Shown here: positions 30,291 to 30,314 of the stretch, piece by piece
Position numbering within the stretch: position 1 is the stretch's first letter
Layout of the letters: each line of letters starts with the position of its first letter
From: Parasitella parasitica
Taxonomy: Eukaryota > Mucoromycota > Mucoromycetes > Mucorales > Mucoraceae
Length of the DNA stretch: 30,314 bases
Direction of reading: 5' to 3'
NCBI GenBank assembly: GCA_025201805.1
Contig: MU619361.1
Coordinates: 23,071 to 53,384 of the forward strand
Program-made: the position numbers and the translations under genes
The notes under the pieces: model-generated
The model's input: the letters and a program-made list of their open reading frames with translations, nothing else
Databases searched by the model: none
Told to the model about the DNA's origin: nothing

Positions 30291-30314
30291 ATATATAAAA
30301 GGAAGAGAACAAAA
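30291..30314 (+). promoter_or_regulatory. TATA box of a gene beyond the window
   Basis: TATATAAAA at 30292-30300 is followed by purine-rich GGAAGAGAAC at the window edge. This resembles the core promoter of a rightward gene that starts outside the sequence. Confidence 0.4.

Overview
This is a eukaryotic nuclear window. It is AT-rich, with short GT-AG introns (mostly 37-100 nt), AATAAA-type 3' signals, pyrimidine-rich leaders before start codons and long homopolymer runs. The gene set (Kre2-type GT15 mannosyltransferase, Sro7/tomosyn, V-ATPase E, Cdc4/FBXW7, SND2) points to a fungus. Intron style, C2H2 finger arrays and a tomosyn-like Sro7 that keeps its R-SNARE tail suggest an early-diverging lineage, most likely Mucoromycota. 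That is an inference; I cannot name a genus. There is one 10-N assembly gap at 10049-10058.

Layout. 302-869 (-): small C2H2-finger protein with a hydrophobic C-terminus. 1777-5741 (-): eight-exon Lgl/Sro7/tomosyn homologue. 5930-6675 (+): SND2/TMEM208, divergent from it across 188 bp. 6685-7878 (-): CstF-64/Rna15, convergent with SND2 with only 9 bp between stop codons. 8083-10010 (+): roughly eleven-finger C2H2 gene broken by two in-frame TAGs and two apparent single-base deletions, ending at the gap. 10527-12134 (+): GT15 mannosyltransferase. 12378-15276 (+): leucine-rich-repeat protein with a C-terminal cysteine cluster. 15767-16791 (+): V-ATPase subunit E. 17126-17197 (+): tRNA-Asp(GUC). 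17751-18432 (-): unrecognised acidic-tailed protein. 18941-25880: mostly gene-poor, with exon-like remnants, interrupted by the intact Cdc4/FBXW7-type F-box/WD40 gene at 22282-23908 (+). 25881-27900 (+): alpha/beta hydrolase fused to a tyrosine/lipid phosphatase. 28142-29392 (+): F-box/LRR protein. The window ends at a TATA box for a gene outside it.

How the genes relate. Several products serve the secretory and endomembrane system: SND2 (ER targeting), GT15 (Golgi mannosylation), Sro7 (exocytic SNARE regulation) and V-ATPase E (acidification). Two F-box proteins (SCF substrate receptors) flank the hydrolase-phosphatase fusion. There is no sign of an operon-like system, and clustering of these housekeeping genes may be incidental. 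The least conventional item is the hydrolase-phosphatase fusion: both catalytic centres look intact and the domain junction lies inside a single exon. I rebuilt exon structures by hand from splice motifs and reading-frame continuity. Phases close exactly for all the main genes, but no transcript data were available.
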